NCBI RefSeq assembly: GCF_017815135.1
Contig: NZ_JAGJCF010000005.1
Coordinates: forward strand, 266,886-330,885
Length of the DNA stretch: 64,000 nt
Source: Jiella mangrovi
GTDB lineage: Bacteria; Pseudomonadota; Alphaproteobacteria; Rhizobiales; Rhizobiaceae
Reading direction: 5' to 3'
Shown here: one piece after another, positions 30,411-40,334 of the stretch
How positions within the stretch are numbered: the first letter of the stretch is position 1
Layout of the letters: each line of letters starts with the position of its first letter
Made by a program: the position numbers and the translations under genes
The notes under the pieces: model-generated
Databases searched by the model: none
The model's input: the letters and a program-made list of their open reading frames with translations, nothing else
Told to the model about the DNA's origin: nothing

Positions 30411-30995
30411 TCAGTAGTCGTCTTCGCTCTCGGCCTCGGCCCGGCGCGACATGCGTGCTTCGCGTTCTGCCGGGTTGCGGCCGACCTCGTTGCGCAAGGT
30501 GACGATGTCGATGAAATGATCGGCCTGGCGGCGCAGATCGTCGGACACCATCGGCGGCGAGGACGTCAGCGTCGAGACGACGGAGACCTTGCGCCCCTTG
30601 CGTTGCAGCGCCTCGACCAGCGAGCGGAAGTCGCCATCGCCGGAGAACAGCACGAAGTGGTCGACGGTGTCGACGAGTTCCATGGCATCGATCGCGAGCT
30701 CGATGTCCATATTGCCCTTGATCTTGCGACGTCCGGATGGATCGGTGAATTCTTTTGCGGGCTTTGTAACGACGCGGTAGCCGTTGTAGTCGAGCCAGTC
30801 GATCAGCGGGCGGATCGAGGAATACTCATTGTCTTCGATCAGAGCGGTATAATAATAGGCGCGGATGACATAGGCTTGGCGCTGAAACCAGGTGAGCATC
30901 TTCTTGTAATCGATGTCGAAGCCAAGATTTTTCGACGTAGCGTAAAGATTGGCGCCGTCGATGAAAAGGGCGAGTTTCTCGCGCTGGTCAAACAT
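30411..30995 (-). CDS. NYN-domain (LabA/DUF88) putative RNase
   Basis: A 194-residue protein of the NYN superfamily, related to PIN nucleases. Acidic residues sit where expected: LFIDGANLY (Asp near 13), GNMDIELAIDAMEL (about 95-105) and FSGDGDFRSLVEAL (about 118-128). The C-terminal tail is charged (REARMSRRAEAESEDDY). Members are proposed to act on RNA, but the substrate is not known. It is divergent from rpoZ and upstream of the UDG gene on the same strand. Confidence 0.88.
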   Translation of the reverse strand: MFDQREKLALFIDGANLYATSKNLGFDIDYKKMLTWFQRQAYVIRAYYYTALIEDNEYSSIRPLIDWLDYNGYRVVTKPAKEFTDPSGRRKIKGNMDIELAIDAMELVDTVDHFVLFSGDGDFRSLVEALQRKGRKVSVVSTLTSSPPMVSDDLRRQADHFIDIVTLRNEVGRNPAEREARMSRRAEAESEDDY

Positions 30996-31322
30996 AGGAT
31001 GCAGCTTTCGTTAGAAAAACCAGATTGCGTCGATTATTGGTTGGCTCAATGGGGCGTGTTGTCTAATGGATGCCGTTTGATACCCGGCCGTAGCAGGTTT
31101 TTGTAGACGCCTGCAAGAGTTCCGCTGGCAATCGCAGCGTTCTTTGGAGGGCGGCTTCAGGAGGCGCGCAGGGGCCTCACCGATGCCCGTGCTAAGGCCC
31201 GTTTACCCGGGCAAGCCATGTCGGCTGGAGAAAAGACCGTCGATGGGGGTACTTGTGGCGCGGCGGCGAAAAGGCTATGTCCGAGCCTTCGTCACCGAAT
31301 TTATCCGTTTCAGGAGACAGGC
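30996..31322. other. Divergent noncoding region upstream of rpoZ
   Basis: A 327-base region between the NYN gene and rpoZ. No gene is seen. It contains TTGGCT followed 17 bases later by TAATGG (about 31042-31070), a weak candidate promoter toward rpoZ. AGGAGA lies shortly before the rpoZ start. Confidence 0.4.
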
Positions 31323-31754
31323 ATGGCCCGCGTCACCGTAGAAGATTGCGTCGACAAAGTAGAGAACCGCTTCGAACTGGTTCTCCTTGCCAGTCACAGG
31401 GCGCGCCAGATCTCGCAGGGTCAGACCATAACGGTCGATCGCGACAACGACAAGAACCCCGTCGTCGCCCTGCGCGAGATCGCTGACGAGACGCTGTCTC
31501 CGGGCGATCTGAAGGAAGACCTGATCCACTCGCTGCAGAAGCATGTCGAGGTGGACGAGCCGGAGCCGCGGCCGAGCCAGGACCGGCGCGAGGAGAACCA
31601 GCGTCTCATCGCGGCAGCCGAATCGGAAGTTCCCGCCGCCATCCAGCCTGCCGCCGACGACGACGAGCCGGTTTCCTTCGATCGCATGTCGGAAGACGAT
31701 CTCCTGGCCGGCATCGAGGGTCTGGTGCCGCCGGAAAAGACGGACGATTATTGA
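31323..31754 (+). CDS. rpoZ: RNA polymerase omega subunit
   Basis: The omega subunit helps assemble RNA polymerase by binding the beta' subunit. The 143-residue product begins [21 protein letters not shown], the conserved omega N-terminus, followed by [11 protein letters not shown] and [13 protein letters not shown]. The long acidic C-terminal tail (about residues 75-143, ending PPEKTDDY) is typical of alphaproteobacterial omega proteins. AGGAGACAGGC before the ATG is a good ribosome-binding site. A strong terminator follows before rsh. Confidence 0.95.
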   Translation: MARVTVEDCVDKVENRFELVLLASHRARQISQGQTITVDRDNDKNPVVALREIADETLSPGDLKEDLIHSLQKHVEVDEPEPRPSQDRREENQRLIAAAESEVPAAIQPAADDDEPVSFDRMSEDDLLAGIEGLVPPEKTDDY

Positions 31755-31807
31755 CGCAGACCGGGCTTTTGGCCCTTCAAGCCTTTAGGTCATCGACACT
31801 ATATTGA

Positions 31808-31841
31808 GGGGGCGCGCCCTGAGGGCGCCGCCCCCTTTTTT
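31808..31841 (+). terminator. Rho-independent terminator between rpoZ and rsh
   Basis: A 12-base-pair GC stem with one bulged C (outer GGGGGCG with CGCCCCC, inner CGCCC with GGGCG, TGA loop) ends in TTTTTT at 31836-31841. It lies only 37 bases before the rsh start, so rsh transcription must either read through it or start right after it. Confidence 0.85.
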
Positions 31842-31878
31842 CGTTGAGGCCACCAGCAAGGACGTTCGCCACAAGCCC

Positions 31879-34095
31879 ATGATGCGGCAATATGAACTGG
31901 TCGAGAAAGTCGCGGCCTACAAGCCGGAACTCGACGAAGCGCTTCTCAATCGGGCCTATGTCTATGCGATGCAGAAGCATGGCACGCAAAAGCGCGCCAG
32001 TGGCGACCCCTATTTCTCGCATCCGCTCGAAGTCGCGGCGATCCTCACCGAGATGCATCTCGACGAGGCGACCATCGCCGTCGCGCTGCTCCACGACACG
32101 ATCGAGGACACCGATGCCACCCGCAAGGAGATCGACCAGCTCTTCGGGCCGAAGATCGGCCAGCTGGTCGAGGGCCTGACCAAGCTCAAGAAGCTCGATC
32201 TCGTCTCCCGTAAGGCGGCGCAAGCGGAGAATCTGCGCAAGCTTCTCCTGGCGATCGCCGACGACATCCGCGTCCTTCTGGTCAAGCTCGCCGACCGCCT
32301 GCACAACATGCGCACCCTCGGGCCGATGCTGCCGGAAAAGCGCGCCCGCATCGCCCAGGAGACGATGGACATCTATGCGCCGCTCGCCGGTCGCATGGGC
32401 ATGCAGGACATGCGCGACGAGCTGGAGCAGCTGGCCTTCCGCCACATCAATCTCGACGCCTATGAGACGGTGACCGCCCGGCTGGCCGAGCTGCGCGAGC
32501 GTCACGCCGAGAAGATCGCGATCATCGAGCAGGATCTGACGGCGAAGCTGAAGGAGAACGGCATCCACGCCTCCGTCTCCGGGCGCCAGAAGACGCCCTA
32601 TTCGGTGTTCTCCAAGATGCAGCGCAAGGCGCTGTCGCTGGAGCAGCTTTCGGACATTTTCGGTTTCCGGGTGATCGTCGACAGCGAGGAGGCCTGCTAT
32701 CGCACGCTGGGCATCGTCCACCGTACCTGGGCGATGGTGCCGGGGCGGTTCAAGGACTACATCTCGACGCCCAAGCAGAACGACTATCGCTCGCTCCACA
32801 CCACCATCGTCGGTCCCTCGCGCCAGCGCGTCGAACTGCAGATCCGAACGCGGGAAATGCACGAGGTCGCCGAATATGGCGTTGCCGCCCATTCGATCTA
32901 CAAGGATGGCGCGACGTCGTCGGGCCCGGTGCACCTGTCCAAGGACTCGAACGCCTATGGCTGGCTGCGGCGGACCATCGAGCTGCTCGCCTCCGGCGAC
33001 AATCCGGAAGAGTTTCTCGAACACACCAAGCTGGAGCTGTTTCAGGACCAGGTCTTCTGCTTCACCCCGAAGGGCCAGCTGATCGCTCTGCCGCGCGGGG
33101 CGACGCCGATCGATTTCGCCTATGCGGTCCATTCGGAAGTCGGCGACAATTGCGTCGGCTGCAAGATCGACGGTCGGATCATGCCGGTCGTGACCGAACT
33201 CGCCAATGGTGACGAGGTGGAGGTCATCTGCGCCAAGGGGCAGACGCCGCCGCAGGCCTGGGAGAACATCGCCGTCACCGGCAAGGCCCGGGCGGCGATC
33301 CGCCGGGCGGCGCGCACGCAGATCCGCAAGCAGTATTCCGGCATCGGCCAGCAGATCCTCGAGCGAACCTTCACGCGGGCCGGCAAGACGTTTTCCAAAG
33401 ACGCGCTGAAGCCGCTGCTCGCCAAGCTCGGCCACCGGGAAATCGAGGATGCGCTGGCAGCCGTCGGGCGGGGCGAGTTGAAGCCGAGCGATGTCTTGAA
33501 GGCGGCCTTTCCGGAATATCAGGAAAGCCGGGCGACACGGGCGGCGGAAAAGGGCGAGGACGAGGGCTGGTTCAATCTTCGCACCGCAGCGGGCATGATC
33601 TTCCGCATGCCGGGTCGATCGAAATCGAAGACGCCGAAGAACGGCAAGGCCATTCCCATCCGCGGCGCCGGCGACGACATGCCGGTGCATTTCGGGCCGG
33701 ACGGCGCCGTTCCCGGGGATCGGATCGTCGGGATCATCGAGCCCGGCAAGGGCATCATGATCTATCCGATCCAGTCACCGGCGCTGATGGCCTATGACGA
33801 CGAGCCCGACCGCTGGATCGACGTCCGATGGGACATCGACGAGGCGCTGAGCGAGCGGTTTCCCGCCAGAATCACGCTCTCGGCCAAGAACGAGCCGGGT
33901 TCGCTCGCCGAAATCGCCGAGACGATCGCCATCAACGATGCCAATATCCAGAACCTCTCGATGGTCTCCACCGCGCCGGATTTCACCAAGATGGTCATCG
34001 AGCTCGAGGTCTGGGACATTCAGCATCTGAACCAGACCCTCCGGCAGCTTCGGGGCAAGGCCTGTGTCGCCGACGTCTCTCGCGTCAACGGGTAA
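31879..34095 (+). CDS. rsh: Bifunctional (p)ppGpp synthetase/hydrolase Rsh
   Basis: A 738-residue RelA/SpoT homologue that makes and degrades the alarmone (p)ppGpp. The N-terminal HD hydrolase domain has intact metal ligands (SHPLEV near 49, LLHDTIED near 72). The synthetase domain (about 240-380) shows GRQKTPYSVFSKMQ and RFKD (about 290), the basic signature linked to bifunctional enzymes. A TGS domain (QVFCFTPKGQLIALPRGATPID), a conserved middle region and a C-terminal ACT domain follow. ATG at 31879 or 31882 is possible. Gene order rpoZ-rsh-pyrE is typical of Rhizobiales. Confidence 0.96.
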   Translation: MMRQYELVEKVAAYKPELDEALLNRAYVYAMQKHGTQKRASGDPYFSHPLEVAAILTEMHLDEATIAVALLHDTIEDTDATRKEIDQLFGPKIGQLVEGLTKLKKLDLVSRKAAQAENLRKLLLAIADDIRVLLVKLADRLHNMRTLGPMLPEKRARIAQETMDIYAPLAGRMGMQDMRDELEQLAFRHINLDAYETVTARLAELRERHAEKIAIIEQDLTAKLKENGIHASVSGRQKTPYSVFSKMQRKALSLEQLSDIFGFRVIVDSEEACYRTLGIVHRTWAMVPGRFKDYISTPKQNDYRSLHTTIVGPSRQRVELQIRTREMHEVAEYGVAAHSIYKDGATSSGPVHLSKDSNAYGWLRRTIELLASGDNPEEFLEHTKLELFQDQVFCFTPKGQLIALPRGATPIDFAYAVHSEVGDNCVGCKIDGRIMPVVTELANGDEVEVICAKGQTPPQAWENIAVTGKARAAIRRAARTQIRKQYSGIGQQILERTFTRAGKTFSKDALKPLLAKLGHREIEDALAAVGRGELKPSDVLKAAFPEYQESRATRAAEKGEDEGWFNLRTAAGMIFRMPGRSKSKTPKNGKAIPIRGAGDDMPVHFGPDGAVPGDRIVGIIEPGKGIMIYPIQSPALMAYDDEPDRWIDVRWDIDEALSERFPARITLSAKNEPGSLAEIAETIAINDANIQNLSMVSTAPDFTKMVIELEVWDIQHLNQTLRQLRGKACVADVSRVNG

Positions 34096-34167
34096 AGCCG
34101 CGCTTGCGGCCGCCGCCACCCGTCTTTAACGAGAAGCGCGCAGTTGACGAGTACGAGTGGAGCGACA

Positions 34168-34746
34168 ATGACGAACGAGGACGTTCTCGACATCTTCCGG
34201 AAGGCCGGGGCCTATCTGGAAGGCCACTTCATCCTCACCTCGGGGCTGCGAAGCCCGGTATTTCTGCAAAAGGCGCGGGTGTTCATGCATCCCGAGCTGA
34301 CCGAGACCCTCTGCAAGGCGCTCGCTGCGCGAATTCGGGCCGAGACCGAAGAGCCGATCGATTTCGTCGTGGGACCGGCGGTCGGCGGCCTGATCCCCGC
34401 CTATGAGACCTCCCGCCATCTTGGCGCGCCGGCGATCTGGGTCGAGCGCGAGAACGGAACATTTCGATTGAGGCGCTTCGAGATCGAGCCCGGCGCGCGG
34501 GTCGTGATCGTCGAGGACATCGTCACCACCGGGCTGTCGATCCGTGAGACGGTCGCCTGCATGCGCGATCTCGGCGCCGAGGTCGTCGCGGCGGCATGCA
34601 TCATCGATCGCTCTGCCGGCAAATCCGACGTCGGCGTGCCTTTGATCGCGCTCGCCGAATACGAGGTGCCCGCCTATTCCGCCGACGCGCTTCCGCCGGA
34701 GCTCGCAGCGATCCCGCCGGTGAAGCCGGGAAGCCGTTCGCTGTGA
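34168..34746 (+). CDS. pyrE: Orotate phosphoribosyltransferase
   Basis: PyrE joins orotate to PRPP in pyrimidine synthesis. The 192-residue protein starts [21 protein letters not shown], has [13 protein letters not shown], the orotate-proximal [14 protein letters not shown] and the PRPP-binding [14 protein letters not shown]. The ATG at 34168 gives the normal family start. It follows rsh by 72 bases on the same strand and may share its transcript. Confidence 0.96.
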   Translation: MTNEDVLDIFRKAGAYLEGHFILTSGLRSPVFLQKARVFMHPELTETLCKALAARIRAETEEPIDFVVGPAVGGLIPAYETSRHLGAPAIWVERENGTFRLRRFEIEPGARVVIVEDIVTTGLSIRETVACMRDLGAEVVAAACIIDRSAGKSDVGVPLIALAEYEVPAYSADALPPELAAIPPVKPGSRSL

Positions 34747-35004
34747 GCGACGCGACGTCGAAAGATTGAGACAACGCAAAGCGTGTAGGTTGAAGACGAA
34801 CGAGCCTAATCGGTGCGTCTGCCGTTCGTGACGAACTCGTGAAGCCCTCACGGGTCGCAACGAAAGGTTTTTCGCCGCATTCGATTGCGCTAAGCTTCTT
34901 GCTCACGGCGGAGTGTTTGGGGCCCTTCGCAGGATGCCTTGCCGCCGCCGACCACGGGTCGGCGCAGAACCATCCGTCCGATATGCCGGGAGAACCGAGC
35001 GGTC

Positions 35005-35658
35005 ATGTTGTTTCGTCGGCGCGTGCCCGAAAGCCGATGGGCGCGATTTTGCACACTTGTCTGGCCACGCCGGTCGTTCCGGCGCTCCTACCGCTATTTC
35101 GTCAAGCGGGTGATTCGCCTCGACGCGGCGCCCCATGCCGTTGCCGCCGGATTCGCCGCGGGCGTCATCGCCTCCTTCACGCCCTTTGTCGGCTTTCACT
35201 TCATCATCGCTTTCGCCATCGCCTATCTGATCGCCGGGAACATGGCGGCCGCAGCGCTCGGGACCGCAGTCGGCAATCCGGCGACCTTTCCCTTCATCTG
35301 GGGCGCGACCTACGAAGTCGGCATCGCGCTGAGCGACGGGCACTCGGTCCGGAGGCTGCACATGCCGTCGCTTGAATCGGCGCTGTCGCCGTCGAATATC
35401 ATGGGGATCTGGGAGCCGATCGTGAAGCCGATGCTGATCGGGTCCGTTCCGCTGGGGCTGGTCGCCGGGCTCATATCCTACGGTCTGGTGCGCTCGGCGG
35501 TCACCAGTTTTCAGGGTCACCGCAAGAAGCAGATCGCTGCCGGCCGCAAGCCCGCGGCGCAGGCGGGCAGGGAAATCGTCGAGCGCCTGACGGCACGCTC
35601 TGGCAAGCGTGGTGCAGACCATGCCGCTTCCGTCGGGCCCGAGCCTGACAAACTTTAA
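35005..35658 (+). CDS. DUF2062 membrane protein
   Basis: A 217-residue inner-membrane protein of the DUF2062 family. After a basic N-terminus (MLFRRRVPESRW) two hydrophobic segments follow, AAGFAAGVIASFTPFVGFHFIIAFAIAYLIAGNM (which may form a pair of helices), then TAVGNPATFPFIW, a conserved family motif, and a further membrane helix at LIGSVPLGLVAGLISYGLV. The function is unknown. The start at 35005 is chosen because the upstream in-frame part is not conserved-looking. In many relatives acpS and pdxJ lie between this gene and lepB; here lepB follows directly. Confidence 0.82.
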   Translation: MLFRRRVPESRWARFCTLVWPRRSFRRSYRYFVKRVIRLDAAPHAVAAGFAAGVIASFTPFVGFHFIIAFAIAYLIAGNMAAAALGTAVGNPATFPFIWGATYEVGIALSDGHSVRRLHMPSLESALSPSNIMGIWEPIVKPMLIGSVPLGLVAGLISYGLVRSAVTSFQGHRKKQIAAGRKPAAQAGREIVERLTARSGKRGADHAASVGPEPDKL

Positions 35659-35745
35659 TTTCATCGCCGTTGCGGGGGGGCGGTCGAGTGGGTAGAAGGC
35701 GCTTTGCGGCCGGGCCGCGAACGCGAACTGGCTAAAGAGAGTGTG

Positions 35746-36480
35746 ATGGTCGACCAGGCCGAACGAACGGAACAGGGCGGCTTCGGCGAGACCGTCAAGG
35801 TCATTATCCAGGCGCTTCTCCTTGCGCTCGTCATCCGCACGTTCCTGTTCCAGCCCTTCTCCATTCCGTCCGGCTCGATGATGCCGACATTGCTCGTGGG
35901 CGACTATCTGTTCGTCTCGAAATGGAGTTACGGCTTTTCGAAATACTCGTTTCCCTTCTCTCCCGATCTCTTCGAGGGGCGGATCCTGTCGTCGCAGCCG
36001 CATCGCGGCGATGTCGTCGTCTTTCGCAAGCCGCACGAGGAAGACGTCGACTACATCAAGCGCCTCGTCGGCCTGCCGGGAGATCGCATCCAGGTGCGCG
36101 ACGACATCTTCTATCTGAATGGCAAGCCGGTGCCGCGCCAGGATGCCGGCGAATTCACCTTCGAGGACGGGACGACGGCCAAGCAGTATCGCGAGACGCT
36201 GCCGAACGGGGTTTCCTACATCACCCTCGACCTGTCGCCCAATTCGCCGGGCGACAACACCCGCGAATTCGTGGTGCCGCCGGATCACTATTTCATGATG
36301 GGCGACAATCGCGACAACTCGCTCGATAGCCGGTTCGACGTCGGCTACGTGCCGTTCGAAAATCTCGTCGGCAAGGCGCAGGTGATCTTCTTCTCGATCA
36401 AGGACGACGTCTCGCCGCTGGAGGTCTGGAACTGGCCGAGCGATCTGAGGCCAAGCCGTTTCCTGACATGGCTCGGATGA
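35746..36480 (+). CDS. lepB: Signal peptidase I
   Basis: LepB removes signal peptides from Sec- and Tat-exported proteins at the inner membrane. The 244-residue enzyme has one N-terminal membrane segment (VIIQALLLALVIRTFLFQPF), the catalytic Ser44 in SGSMMPT, the general-base Lys105 in DYIKRLVGLPGD, and the GDNRDNSLDSR box. It is shorter than the two-helix E. coli enzyme, as usual for alphaproteobacteria. The stop overlaps the rnc start (ATGA). Confidence 0.96.
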   Translation: MVDQAERTEQGGFGETVKVIIQALLLALVIRTFLFQPFSIPSGSMMPTLLVGDYLFVSKWSYGFSKYSFPFSPDLFEGRILSSQPHRGDVVVFRKPHEEDVDYIKRLVGLPGDRIQVRDDIFYLNGKPVPRQDAGEFTFEDGTTAKQYRETLPNGVSYITLDLSPNSPGDNTREFVVPPDHYFMMGDNRDNSLDSRFDVGYVPFENLVGKAQVIFFSIKDDVSPLEVWNWPSDLRPSRFLTWLG

Positions 36481-37175
36481 AACGCGAAAAATCTCTCGAA
36501 GCACTCGAAGAGACGATCGGGGTCCCGATCCGCGACAAGGAACGCTTCGAGCGGGCCCTGACCCATGCCAGCCTGCAGGGCGAGGGGGCGAGCAGGAGCT
36601 ACGAGCGCCTGGAGTTTCTCGGCGACAGGGTGCTCGGCCTGATCATCGCCGAACGCCTCTTCGGCCAGTTCCCCGATGCCGACGAGGGCGAACTGTCCTT
36701 GCGGCTCAACGCGCTCGTCAGCGCCGAGGCCTGCGCCGAGATCGCCGACGAGATCGGCCTGTTCGACTATGTCCGCCAGGGCGCCGATCTGAAGAAGCTG
36801 AAGGGCGAGCGCACCCGCAACATTCGCGCCGACCTCGTCGAGTCGCTGATCGCCGCCATCTATCTCGGCGAGGGCCTCGAAACGGCGCGCGATTTCGTCA
36901 ATCGACACTGGGGCGAACGGCTCGATGCCGACGTCGTCGCAAGGCGTGATCCGAAGACGGCGTTGCAGGAATGGGCGCATCAGCGGGGGCCGAACCTGCC
37001 GCGCTATGAAACGGTCGGCCGGTCGGGGCCGGATCACGAGCCGGTCTTCACCATCAAGGTGACGGTCGAAGGGATCGCACCCGCCGAAGGGCAGGGGCGC
37101 TCGAAGCGTTTTGCCGAGCAGGAAGCGGCCGCCGCCGTGTTGCGGCGCGAAGGTGTCTGGAAGGAACAGGGTTGA
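36477..37175 (+). CDS. rnc: Ribonuclease III
   Basis: RNase III cuts double-stranded RNA and processes rRNA precursors. The 232-residue enzyme has the catalytic signature [14 protein letters not shown] (about 38-51), the second acidic site [17 protein letters not shown] (about 114-130) and a C-terminal double-stranded RNA-binding domain ([28 protein letters not shown]). The ATG at 36477 forms an ATGA overlap with lepB; a longer start at 36468 would add three residues. It is coupled to era by a four-base overlap. Confidence 0.96.
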   Translation: MKREKSLEALEETIGVPIRDKERFERALTHASLQGEGASRSYERLEFLGDRVLGLIIAERLFGQFPDADEGELSLRLNALVSAEACAEIADEIGLFDYVRQGADLKKLKGERTRNIRADLVESLIAAIYLGEGLETARDFVNRHWGERLDADVVARRDPKTALQEWAHQRGPNLPRYETVGRSGPDHEPVFTIKVTVEGIAPAEGQGRSKRFAEQEAAAAVLRREGVWKEQG

Positions 37176-38143
37176 GCGACGAGACGGGCGAAAACAGCGA
37201 GGCCGGCACCGCGGCGGCAGGAACCGATGCGGCGGCAGCCGAAAATGGCGATGGCCGGCGCTCGGGCTTCGTCGCGCTGATCGGTGCGCCCAATGCAGGC
37301 AAGTCCACCCTCGTCAATCAGCTCGTCGGCACCAAGGTGACGATCGTCACCCACAAGGTCCAGACGACGCGGGCGCTGGTGCGCGGGATCGCGACGCACA
37401 ACAAGGCCCAGATCGTCTTCGTCGACACGCCGGGCGTTTTCAAGCCGCGGCGAAGGCTCGACCGGGCGATGGTGAAGACCGCCTGGTCCGGCGCGCGCGA
37501 TGCCGACATCGTCCTTGCCATCGTCGATTCCGAACGCGGCGTCAGCGAGGACGTCGAGCGCATCCTCGAACGGCTGAAGGACACCCGTGCGACCAAGGTC
37601 CTGCTTCTCAACAAGGTCGACCGGATCCAGCGCGACAAGCTGCTCGGCCTGACCAAGGAGATCACCGACAAGGTCGAGTTCGACAAGGTCTTCATGATCT
37701 CGGCCCTCGACGGTTCGGGCTGTGCCGACCTGATGGACTGGCTCGCCGAAACGCTGCCCGAGGGGCCGTGGTACTATCCCGAAGACCAGGTCTCGGATCT
37801 GCCGCTGCGCCAGCTCGCCGCCGAGATCACCCGCGAAAAGCTCTATCTTCGGCTGCATCAGGAGCTGCCCTATTCTTCGCATGTCGAGACCGAGCTCTGG
37901 GAGGTCCGTCAGAACGGCTCGGTGCGCATCGAGCAGACGATCTATGTCGAGCGCGACAGCCAGAAGGCGATCGTCCTCGGCCACCAGGGCGAAACGATCA
38001 AGGCGATCGGCAAGGCGGCCCGCGAAGAGATCATGGAAGCGGCCGACCAGAAGGTGCACCTGTTCCTCTTCGTGAAGGTGCGCGAGAACTGGGGCGACGA
38101 TCCGGAACGTTACCGGGAGATGGGGCTCGACTATTCGAGCTGA
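37172..38143 (+). CDS. era: Ribosome-assembly GTPase Era
   Basis: Era binds the 3' end of 16S rRNA and controls 30S maturation. The 323-residue protein has a short Ala/Gly-rich N-terminal extension, then the P-loop GAPNAGKST, the switch [22 protein letters not shown] (G3), NKVDRIQ (G4) and a C-terminal KH domain ([22 protein letters not shown]). Translation appears to start at a TTG at 37172 overlapping the rnc stop (TTGA), with AAGGAACAGG upstream. Internal ATGs are too far into the GTPase domain. Confidence 0.95.
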   Translation: MSDETGENSEAGTAAAGTDAAAAENGDGRRSGFVALIGAPNAGKSTLVNQLVGTKVTIVTHKVQTTRALVRGIATHNKAQIVFVDTPGVFKPRRRLDRAMVKTAWSGARDADIVLAIVDSERGVSEDVERILERLKDTRATKVLLLNKVDRIQRDKLLGLTKEITDKVEFDKVFMISALDGSGCADLMDWLAETLPEGPWYYPEDQVSDLPLRQLAAEITREKLYLRLHQELPYSSHVETELWEVRQNGSVRIEQTIYVERDSQKAIVLGHQGETIKAIGKAAREEIMEAADQKVHLFLFVKVRENWGDDPERYREMGLDYSS

Positions 38144-38163
38144 ACCGAGGGGCTGTGCCGGCC

Positions 38164-38901
38164 ATGGAATGGCGTGAGGAGGCGATCGTTCTCGGCGTCC
38201 GGCGTCATGGCGAGACGAGCGTCATCGCCGAGGTGATGACGCGCTCGCGCGGCCGGCATCTCGGCATCGTGCGCGGCGGGCGGTCGCGACGGCAGCAGCC
38301 GGTGCTGCAGCCGGGCAATACTGTCGAGGCCCATTGGCGGGCGCGGCTCGACGAGCATATGGGCACCTTCATCCTCGAACCTTTGACGCTTCGCGCCGCC
38401 TCGCTGATCGAAAGCGCCGCGGCTCTGAACGCCGTGCAGCTGGCGGCGGCGCATCTCAGGCTTCTGGCCGAGCGCGATCCGCATCCGCGGCTTTACGACG
38501 GTCTCGCCGTCATCCTCGAGCATCTCGCCGAGCCACAGACGACGTCGGCCCTGATGCTGCGCTTCGAGATCGCGCTGCTCGAAGAACTCGGCTTCGGCCT
38601 CGACTTGGCACAATGCGCCGCCACCGGGCAGACGAGCGACCTCGTCTATGTCTCGCCGAAGACCGGCCGGGCCGTCAGCCGCGAGGCGGGAGCGCCCTGG
38701 CACGACAAGCTCCTGCCGTTGCCGGCGTTCCTGGCGAAGGAAGGCGGCGATGAGGGAGCCGCGGAAATCGCGCAAGGCTTTCGCCTGACCGGCTATTTCC
38801 TCGCCCGCAACGTCTTCGAGCCGCGCGGCCTCAAGGAGCCCGAAGCGCGCCACGGGCTGATCGCTGCGCTGGCGAAAGATGCGCGTCGAGAGGCCGTTTG
38901 A
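38164..38901 (+). CDS. recO: DNA repair protein RecO
   Basis: RecO loads RecA on SSB-coated DNA with RecR. The 245-residue protein begins [24 protein letters not shown], the RecO OB-fold signature, with [13 protein letters not shown] and a helical C-terminal part ([17 protein letters not shown]). The zinc-binding cysteines found in some RecO proteins are not present; only one Cys (DLAQC) remains, as in several alphaproteobacteria. It closes the lepB-rnc-era-recO set and ends nine bases before a convergent MFS gene. Confidence 0.93.
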   Translation: MEWREEAIVLGVRRHGETSVIAEVMTRSRGRHLGIVRGGRSRRQQPVLQPGNTVEAHWRARLDEHMGTFILEPLTLRAASLIESAAALNAVQLAAAHLRLLAERDPHPRLYDGLAVILEHLAEPQTTSALMLRFEIALLEELGFGLDLAQCAATGQTSDLVYVSPKTGRAVSREAGAPWHDKLLPLPAFLAKEGGDEGAAEIAQGFRLTGYFLARNVFEPRGLKEPEARHGLIAALAKDARREAV

Positions 38902-38910
38902 AGCGAGCGG

Positions 38911-40140
38911 CTAAACCGCCAGCGCCGGCCGCTCGACCGCCGTCTCCCGGATCGGCCAGTGCATCACGGCCGCGATCAGGCCGAGGACGACGCCGAGCCA
39001 CCAGACCGCGTCGTAGGAGCCGGTTGTCTCGTAGAGATAGCCGCCGAGCCACACGCCGAGAAACGAGCCGACCTGGTGGGACAGGAACACCATGCCGCCG
39101 AGGAGGCCGAGATATTTCGTGCCGAACATGATGGCGACGAGGGCATTGGTCGGCGGGACGGTGGAGAGCCAGAGGAGGCCCATGACGACGGCGAAGACGA
39201 CCACCGTCGCAGGCGTGATCGGCGTCAGCAGGAACAGCGTCACGACGACCGAGCGGGCGATGTAGATCAAGGCGAGGAAATGCGGCTTCGAGACGCGCTG
39301 GCCGATGATCCCCGATGAGATCGAGCCGATGATGTTGAAGAAGCCGATCAGCGCCATCGCGACCACCGCCCATCTCGGTGCGATGCCGATGTCTGCGAGG
39401 AAGGCGGGAAAATGCGCCGTGATGAATGCGACCTGGAAGCCGCAGACGAAGAAGCCGGCGGTGAGGAGAAGGTAGCTCTTCGTCGCGAAGGCCTCGGAGA
39501 GCGCGGCGCCCATGGTCTGCTCGATCTCGGGCTTGAGGTCGCGCCGGATCTGGCTGTTGCCCTTCAAGGCCACGGACAGAAGCGGCACGAGAAGCATGAT
39601 GGCGGAGAGAACAAGCAGCGCGTCGGACCAGCCATAGCTGTCGATCAGGGCTTGCGAGAGCGGCGCGAAGACGAACATGCCCGCCGAGCCCGCCGCCGTG
39701 CCGAGGCCGAAGACGAAGGAACGCTGTTCGGCGCTGACGCGCCGGGCAAAGGCCGCGAGCACGATGCCGAAGGAGCCTGCCGCGACGCCGAGACCGACGA
39801 GGACGCCCGAGCCGATCGTCAGGAAGAAGGGCGAGGGCGCGACCGCGGTCAGGGCAAGTCCCGCCGCATAAAGAAGACCCGACAGAACGAGGACCCGCGC
39901 CGTGCCCCATTTGTCGGCGATCGCGCCGAACAGCGGCTGTCCGGCGCCCCAGCAGAGATTCTGAATGGCGATCGCTAGGGCGAATTCGTCCCGGCTCCAG
40001 CCGGTATCCGTCAGCATCGGCAGCTGGAAGAAGCCGATCGCCGAGCGCGGGCCGAAGGTCAGGAGCGCGATCAGGCAGCCGGCACCGATGGCGAGGAGCG
40101 TCGCGCCGTCCGCATTGCTTCGGGCAGATGGAGTGCTCAT
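38911..40140 (-). CDS. MFS transporter
   Basis: A 409-residue major facilitator with about twelve membrane helices. The loop 2-3 region reads GAIADKWGTARVLVLSG, matching the MFS motif GxxxDRxGRR type, and the first half starts LLAIGAGCLIALLTFGPRSAIGFFQ. It resembles monocarboxylate/oxalate-formate antiporter-like transporters, but the substrate cannot be assigned. It is convergent with recO and divergent from panC; it is not evidently part of an operon. Confidence 0.88.
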   Translation of the reverse strand: MSTPSARSNADGATLLAIGAGCLIALLTFGPRSAIGFFQLPMLTDTGWSRDEFALAIAIQNLCWGAGQPLFGAIADKWGTARVLVLSGLLYAAGLALTAVAPSPFFLTIGSGVLVGLGVAAGSFGIVLAAFARRVSAEQRSFVFGLGTAAGSAGMFVFAPLSQALIDSYGWSDALLVLSAIMLLVPLLSVALKGNSQIRRDLKPEIEQTMGAALSEAFATKSYLLLTAGFFVCGFQVAFITAHFPAFLADIGIAPRWAVVAMALIGFFNIIGSISSGIIGQRVSKPHFLALIYIARSVVVTLFLLTPITPATVVVFAVVMGLLWLSTVPPTNALVAIMFGTKYLGLLGGMVFLSHQVGSFLGVWLGGYLYETTGSYDAVWWLGVVLGLIAAVMHWPIRETAVERPALAV

Positions 40141-40334
40141 TGCGGAAAGGCCTCCGGACGAATTGCGGCGATCGCTCTTCTACGCGCCAAACGGCTCAGG
40201 GCATAACGACGAATTCATATCGCAGCTATCAGAATTTGCGATGCGCCCCACGCACGAAACCGGCCGTTCACGCCTTCCGCTCCGCCCCGCAAGCCGTTAG
40301 AAGGCCGACCTGGTGAGGAAACGGACATAGACCC

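Noticed and set aside
31777..33690. 637-codon open frame antisense to rsh
   Set aside because: Shadow of rsh without motifs or a ribosome-binding site.
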